Under the pieces are notes generated by a model. That model searched no databases. It worked only from the letters and a program-made list of their open reading frames with translations, and was not told the origin of the DNA. A DNA stretch of 64,000 nucleotides, from contig SAUG01000035.1 in assembly GCA_011316305.1 (NCBI GenBank), positions 1 to 64,000 on the forward strand, written 5' to 3'. The DNA is from Rusavskia elegans (lineage: Eukaryota; Ascomycota; Lecanoromycetes; Teloschistales; Teloschistaceae). This document shows positions 61,458-64,000 of this stretch, piece by piece. Numbering within the stretch: the stretch's first letter is position 1; every line of letters starts with the position of its first letter. The translations under genes were made by a program, and so were the position numbers.

Positions 61458-64000
61458 CTAAGTAATGGCATTGGTGTTGGAGGCTTCATCAAGCAGACGA
61501 GTCAGCTCAGGACTCAACTTGACTTCCAGTTCGAGCTTCGGGTCGTGGGAAAAGACCTTCAATCCAATGGCGCAGATGGCACTCCAATCCTCGTCCCCGG
61601 AATCCGTGTCTGTGTCGTCACTGCTTTGATCATCCTCGCTGCCATCTGCGATCTTTGCCTTTTCGGCCCTGTGTGCCTTTTCTGCCCTCTTTGCCCTCCT
61701 TGCACCCCTGGCTATACGGCGACGCTCCGCAGCCTCTCTTTCTTTCTTCGCTTGCTTTGCTCTCAACTGACTCCAGCCTAGAGCTTTCGCATGTGCGATA
61801 TCGTATTGCGCTCCCGCCTGCAACAATTTGGCCCTTCGACCTCTCGAATTCCGGGCGATGACATCGGTGACAGATCTCGCAGAGTCCAATTTTACTGCCG
61901 AGATCTGGAGTTGAACGTTGTATTTGCCAGGTGACAGCTCACATTCGGCGGAGACGCTACGTGAACCAAGAGCGTTTTCACGACTCGCTATGATTAATTC
62001 ATTCTCTTTGTCGGCGTATATGTGGAAGTGAAGCTGATACCGGTAGAGCCCTTCGAGGCCGCGGTAGTATCGCGTATCGAGCTACGATGATTAGTGTTGA
62101 AGCACTGCATGGGATAGATGCCGTACTCGACTTAGAGAGATTACCACCAGATTCTTTTGGTGCAGTGTAAAATCGAAGCTGGTATCCTGATGGTCGTCGT
62201 CGCGTTGCAGCTCCACTGTGACCCACTGCTGGGCCATCATCCAGTCGTTGTCAAAGACACGCGTTCGGTCTATGTACATATACTTGCGAATCAGATCTTT
62301 GTATTCAATCCAGAAGAGCTGTTGGTCAGCAAAATTGTGATTGAGTCTTTTCAGCCACTGGGGGGTCCATTCTTCGGATGCATTACTCCAAGGACCCTTC
62401 CATTCAGAGTCGTTAACGACTCGGAGGCTCCTGTGCTCTACTAAGCGATTACTTTAACGATAGGACTGTGGAACATCTTACCTAAGCAAAAGTAGTCTGA
62501 GGCCAAACCCCTCGTAGGTCCTTATGATTGGCGTTCCGAATGGTGCATATACAGCCGTGTCCATGTGGATTGTGTTCCACTCTGTCTCAAAATTGGCGTA
62601 TGGTTTCGTTCGAACGGTAAAGAAGAAATCGTCGTTGAGATCTCTCAGTTGTTCGTTCCAAAAGCGATCCCTGTCGATGATATCTCTGACATGCATCTGG
62701 GTTGAAACCCCACCAGTGAGGTCTTCTAGCGCTTCCCTGGATTCAAGACTGGGTATCAGCATACAGCCTGGAAGATCCTATCGCATGGTCGAATGCCGTA
62801 CCCTGGATATCCCCAGTCCAGTGCTGAATAATCCCCGTGGGCCTTAGCATACGCTTTCTCGAGCAGTGGAAGCCATGTCTCGTTTTGATCTATGCATGTG
62901 TTGAAGTATAAGCTGCGTGAGCCTGTCTGACAGAACTGCCTGTAAGATTCCTCCCTCAATGAGTTCCTCAGATTCAAGTCTCGGACGAGAACTCTCCCTT
63001 GTTCCTCAGAAGGTAGCTCCTCCCAATCCGCACTTGTCATGTACATGTTGTCATCAACGATCACTGTAACCCATTCGCCGTCCCGGTGGAAAAGAAATCC
63101 ATAGAGACCAACTGGAGTAGGCCTCGAAGTCAGCATGGCTTCATCTTATTATAGTGAAGATCTGGCAAGTTTCCGCAGTACCGAACAGCCCTCCAATTTG
63201 CAGTATCGGCATCCGACACTTCGATTTGCACTATTCGTTATGTCGATCACCATTTCAATGTAAAAGATTGGAGCCATGGCTTCCAAAGTTCAAGTCAGGG
63301 AAGCTTGGGATAAAGCCGCTTGGAGGATGACCTACCTCTCTCATCCTGAAATACACATAGCCGCTCGATGAGGGCTGGGGCATTGAAGGCGGTTGCAATG
63401 CCAGCCTGCCACCAGCTCGATTCAAGACGATTGCATCCAACTTCGGCGCCTAGCGAAGGTTTGTTGAAAAATTTGGGATGGGGAAATATGTCTCGAACTC
63501 GGTGAACCGACATTGGAGATAGCTGTAGCTCCGGAAACGTTCGATCGCCAAACCGCAGATTATCGAGGCAATCCCTATTGCGTTGAACTAGATCAATGTC
63601 GATATCGAACTCTGTGTCTCGATAAAGAGTGTTAGCACGGCTACATCTAAGAGCGAGCTCGTAGCAGCGTTGTTTGCACGTTGTCGCGGCCAGGTCGAAT
63701 TGCGCCATAATAGGTTTGGCTCGTACAGCACTCTTCGATATGCCGGAAGTAATTGACTCGACTTTCTGGAGGGCAGGTCTCACATAGCCAGCGATGAGGA
63801 CGCCGTTCGCAGGGCTTTTGGAGGCCGACGGGTTGCCCTTGAAACTTTTATCCGTGTGCTTCTGAGTCACTGCCTCGACAATTTGACTGAGCATTGAGTC
63901 AGTAGTATTGAAACGCGCCTGGACTTTTGCACTATCAGAGACGGCGACATCTATTCCCGAGATCTGTAGCTGCACTTGAAAAGACCTGTAGCGTGCTGAG
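61458..64000 (-). CDS. Calpain-like protein, catalytic residues replaced; 5' end outside the window
   Basis: Exons on the minus strand: ...64000-63336, 63111-62802, 62736-62482, 62430-62145 and 62081-61458, all joined in phase with GT-AG introns. The order follows fungal calpains: NTLYRDTEFDI, RNRDCLDNLRF, IATAFNAPALIERLC, VGLYGFLFHRDGEW, DQNETWLPLLEKAYAKAHGD, GEALEDLTGGVST, RFWNEQL, SEWKGPWSN and FWIEYKDL. A domain III-type RYYRGLEGLYRYQLHF/SAECELSPGKYNVQLQ segment and a Lys/Arg-Glu-Ala coiled and acidic tail complete it. At the active-site Cys (GDCWFL in active calpains) the protein has ESSWWQ (Ser at 63415-63417). The His site (HAYS) is FGTP (62538-62540) and the Asn of NPWG is Ser (62427-62429). 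It is thus likely a non-proteolytic calpain homologue. The true start is uncertain; the frame is open to the edge. Confidence 0.8.

Noticed and set aside
60775..61461. 228-codon plus-strand frame
   Set aside because: Its apparent protein is antisense to the duplicated calpain tail and to non-coding sequence. No protein-like features.

Overview
The window starts at a chromosome end. Bases 1-66 are eleven perfect ACCCTA units, the C-rich strand of a TTAGGG telomere, so the left end is the chromosome tip. The TTAGGG telomere, repeat-induced point mutation (RIP)-style decay of repeats, short GT-AG introns and the protein families present (A-T-C NRPS-like enzyme, HET, fungal rhodopsin-type receptor, F-box, fucose-lectin-like, calpain-like) point to a filamentous ascomycete (Pezizomycotina). 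I cannot name genus or species from sequence alone.

Region 1 (67-about 34,080) is a 34-kb subtelomeric repeat block. CpA and TpG are almost absent while CpG and TpA are common, which is the footprint of RIP driven close to saturation. No intact gene remains. Relics can still be read through the mutations: five copies of a 410-bp LTR plus a telomere-truncated sixth (Ty3/gypsy-like), with either gag-type or pol-type interiors; a Ty1/copia-like pol; a telomere-linked RecQ-type helicase (Walker A, DECH, TAT and motif VI all recognisable); a 181-bp satellite-like tandem array; two copies of an unidentified element of about 1 kb; and hAT-like non-autonomous elements.

Region 2 (34.1-39.8 kb) is a normal-composition island with one large gene, a three-exon A-T-C NRPS-like enzyme. 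The island is bracketed by inverted copies of the same repeat end. Region 3 (39.84-41.0 kb) is a second small RIP-mutated island with a hAT-like element.

Region 4 (41.0-64.0 kb) is accessory gene space: a membrane-anchored fucose-lectin-like gene (four exons), two divergent paralogues of a small putatively secreted protein family, a five-exon seven-helix Pth11/SAT4-type receptor, an intact F-box-like gene, a possible small secreted protein and, at the right edge, a calpain-like gene in which all three catalytic positions look substituted. Interspersed are decayed genes: a HET-domain gene with several frameshifts, an F-box gene broken by one TGG-to-TAG-type stop, an alpha/beta-hydrolase with one frameshift, and a convergent MmgE/PrpD-family gene with three frameshifts. 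A 215-bp non-mutated fragment of the repeat found twice in RIP-mutated form lies at 55.5 kb. No tRNA, rRNA or CRISPR was seen.

Overall the region looks like a fast-evolving chromosome end. Repeats are destroyed by RIP, and the adjoining gene space holds secretory, sensing and self/non-self-type genes in various stages of decay. Exon boundaries were derived by hand from splice signals and frame continuity. Some frameshifts could be assembly errors.
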